From assembly GCA_027058925.1 (NCBI GenBank), contig JALTAS010000228.1, positions 1-7,170 on the forward strand: a stretch of DNA of 7,170 bases. Reading direction: 5' to 3'. The stretch is from Persephonella sp. (GTDB lineage Bacteria > Aquificota > Aquificia > Aquificales > Hydrogenothermaceae). The notes beneath the pieces were generated by a model. That model had not been told where the DNA came from. It saw only the letters and a list, made by a program, of their open reading frames with translations, and did no database searches. Position numbers and translations under genes: made by a program. Positions 6,601 to 7,170 of the stretch are shown piece by piece (position 1 is the stretch's first letter; each line of letters begins with the position of its first letter).

Positions 6601-7080
6601 ATGTTCAGGATAGGTATAGGTTTTGATATTCATCGGCTTGAAAAGGGAAGAAAGCTTATAATCGGAGGTATAGAGATACCTTCAGAAAAAGGGTTTAAAG
6701 CCCATTCAGATGGTGATATCTTTTTTCATGCCCTAACAGATGCCCTCTTAGGTGCTATTGGATACGGGGATATAGGACAGCTTTTTCCTGACAGCTTTCA
6801 AAAATGGAAAGATGCAGACAGCAGTATATTTCTCAGAGAAGCCTACAGAATAATAAAAGAAAAAGGCTACAGCATAGTAAACATAGACGGATATATTGTT
6901 CTTCAGAAACCCAAAATACTTCCATACAGGGAAAAAATCATAAAAAATACAGCAAAAATTCTTAACATAAATGAAGAACAGATTTTCATAAAAGGGAAAA
7001 CTTACGAAAAAATAGGACAGATAGGGGAAGGAGATGCAGGATTTGCAGAGGTTATTGTTCTGCTGAAAAAAGAAAAATGA
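6601..7080 (+). CDS. ispF: 2-C-methyl-D-erythritol 2,4-cyclodiphosphate synthase
   Basis: IspF cyclises CDP-methylerythritol 2-phosphate, releasing CMP, in the MEP route to isopentenyl diphosphate. It works as a cytoplasmic homotrimer. The 159 residues are full length. The expected metal ligands are Asp9 and His11 (GFDIH, 7-11) and His43 (AHSDGDIFFHALTDALLG, 34-51). YGDIGQLFPD (55-64) and the nucleotide loop LQKPK (101-105) are also present. The C-terminal element is divergent: KGKTYEKIGQIGEGDAG (131-147) replaces the usual form like KATTTEKLGFTGRGEG. The active-site Glu (136) stays, but the Phe and Arg that line the central isoprenoid-diphosphate cavity of the E. coli trimer are Gln140 and Glu143 here. 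The ATG starts one base after the nadK TAA, with a weak GGA 6 bases upstream. This is the last gene of the tight glyA-nadK-ispF run. Confidence 0.95.
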   Translation: MFRIGIGFDIHRLEKGRKLIIGGIEIPSEKGFKAHSDGDIFFHALTDALLGAIGYGDIGQLFPDSFQKWKDADSSIFLREAYRIIKEKGYSIVNIDGYIVLQKPKILPYREKIIKNTAKILNINEEQIFIKGKTYEKIGQIGEGDAGFAEVIVLLKKEK

Positions 7081-7126
7081 TTGCTGACTTTCTGAATGGG
7101 AATATAGTTATATTCAGGAGGAAAAA
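7081..7126 (+). promoter_or_regulatory. Spacer after ispF with AT-rich palindrome and ribosome site
   Basis: TTGCTG (7081-7086) and TATAGT (7103-7108), 16 bases apart, form a passable sigma-70-like promoter. A transcript from it would start almost at the Shine-Dalgarno, which argues for caution. The -10 candidate lies in the inverted repeat AATATA-GT-TATATT (7101-7114). AGGAGG (7116-7121) is a strong ribosome binding site 5 bases before the ATG at 7127. No terminator hairpin is visible, so readthrough from ispF is also possible. Confidence 0.4.
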
Positions 7127-7170
7127 ATGAAAACAATAAACATGAAAACAACAATACAGCAGGTGTTAAG
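7127..7170 (+). CDS. Start of an unidentified protein gene, cut by the window end
   Basis: Only 14 codons are visible, reading MKTINMKTTIQQVL, so no family can be assigned. The start is supported by AGGAGG 5 bases upstream and by its position and direction right after ispF. A second in-frame ATG at 7142 is possible but has no comparable ribosome site. The frame is open to the last base of the window. Confidence 0.6.
   Translation, partial: MKTINMKTTIQQVL

Overview
The window holds eight complete protein genes and the first codons of a ninth. It is AT-rich and Lys/Glu/Ile-rich, makes heavy use of AGA/AGG arginine codons, and has GGAGG-type ribosome binding sites before several genes. This composition, together with the mix of genes, suggests a low-GC thermophilic bacterium. 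My best guess is the Aquificota, in the Hydrogenothermaceae (Persephonella-like). That is an impression from composition and protein style, not a database match. I saw no tRNA, rRNA, CRISPR array, insertion sequence or phage gene.

Region 1 (1-2189, + strand) is a two-gene unit of unrecognised function. The first gene encodes a 417-residue, mostly helical protein with no Cys or Trp and one hydrophobic hairpin (about residues 278-324). Its TGA stop overlaps the ATG of the second gene (TGATG). The second gene encodes a protein that reads as two tandem HepT/DUF86-like helical domains offset by 148 residues. Both copies lack the R-x4-6-H motif of catalytic HepT toxins. This pair is the least conventional part of the window.

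Region 2 (2182-3902, - strand) is a second two-gene unit. A periplasmic DsbC/DsbG-like thiol-disulfide protein (CPFC active site) overlaps by ATGA an OppD/DppD-type ABC ATPase that is short at its C-terminus and has no permease beside it. The ATPase gene ends inside the end of region 1 (8-base tail-to-tail overlap).

Region 3 (3981-7080, + strand) is a run of housekeeping genes: rpiB (pentose phosphate isomerase), glyA (serine hydroxymethyltransferase, TTG start), nadK (NAD kinase) and ispF (MEP isoprenoid pathway). glyA to nadK to ispF are separated by only 1-2 bases and are probably one transcript. The products link pentose phosphates, one-carbon units and NADP(H) to isoprenoid synthesis. 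The 78-base gap between dsbC-like and rpiB is the divergent promoter region. A new reading frame with a strong ribosome binding site starts at 7127 and runs off the window.
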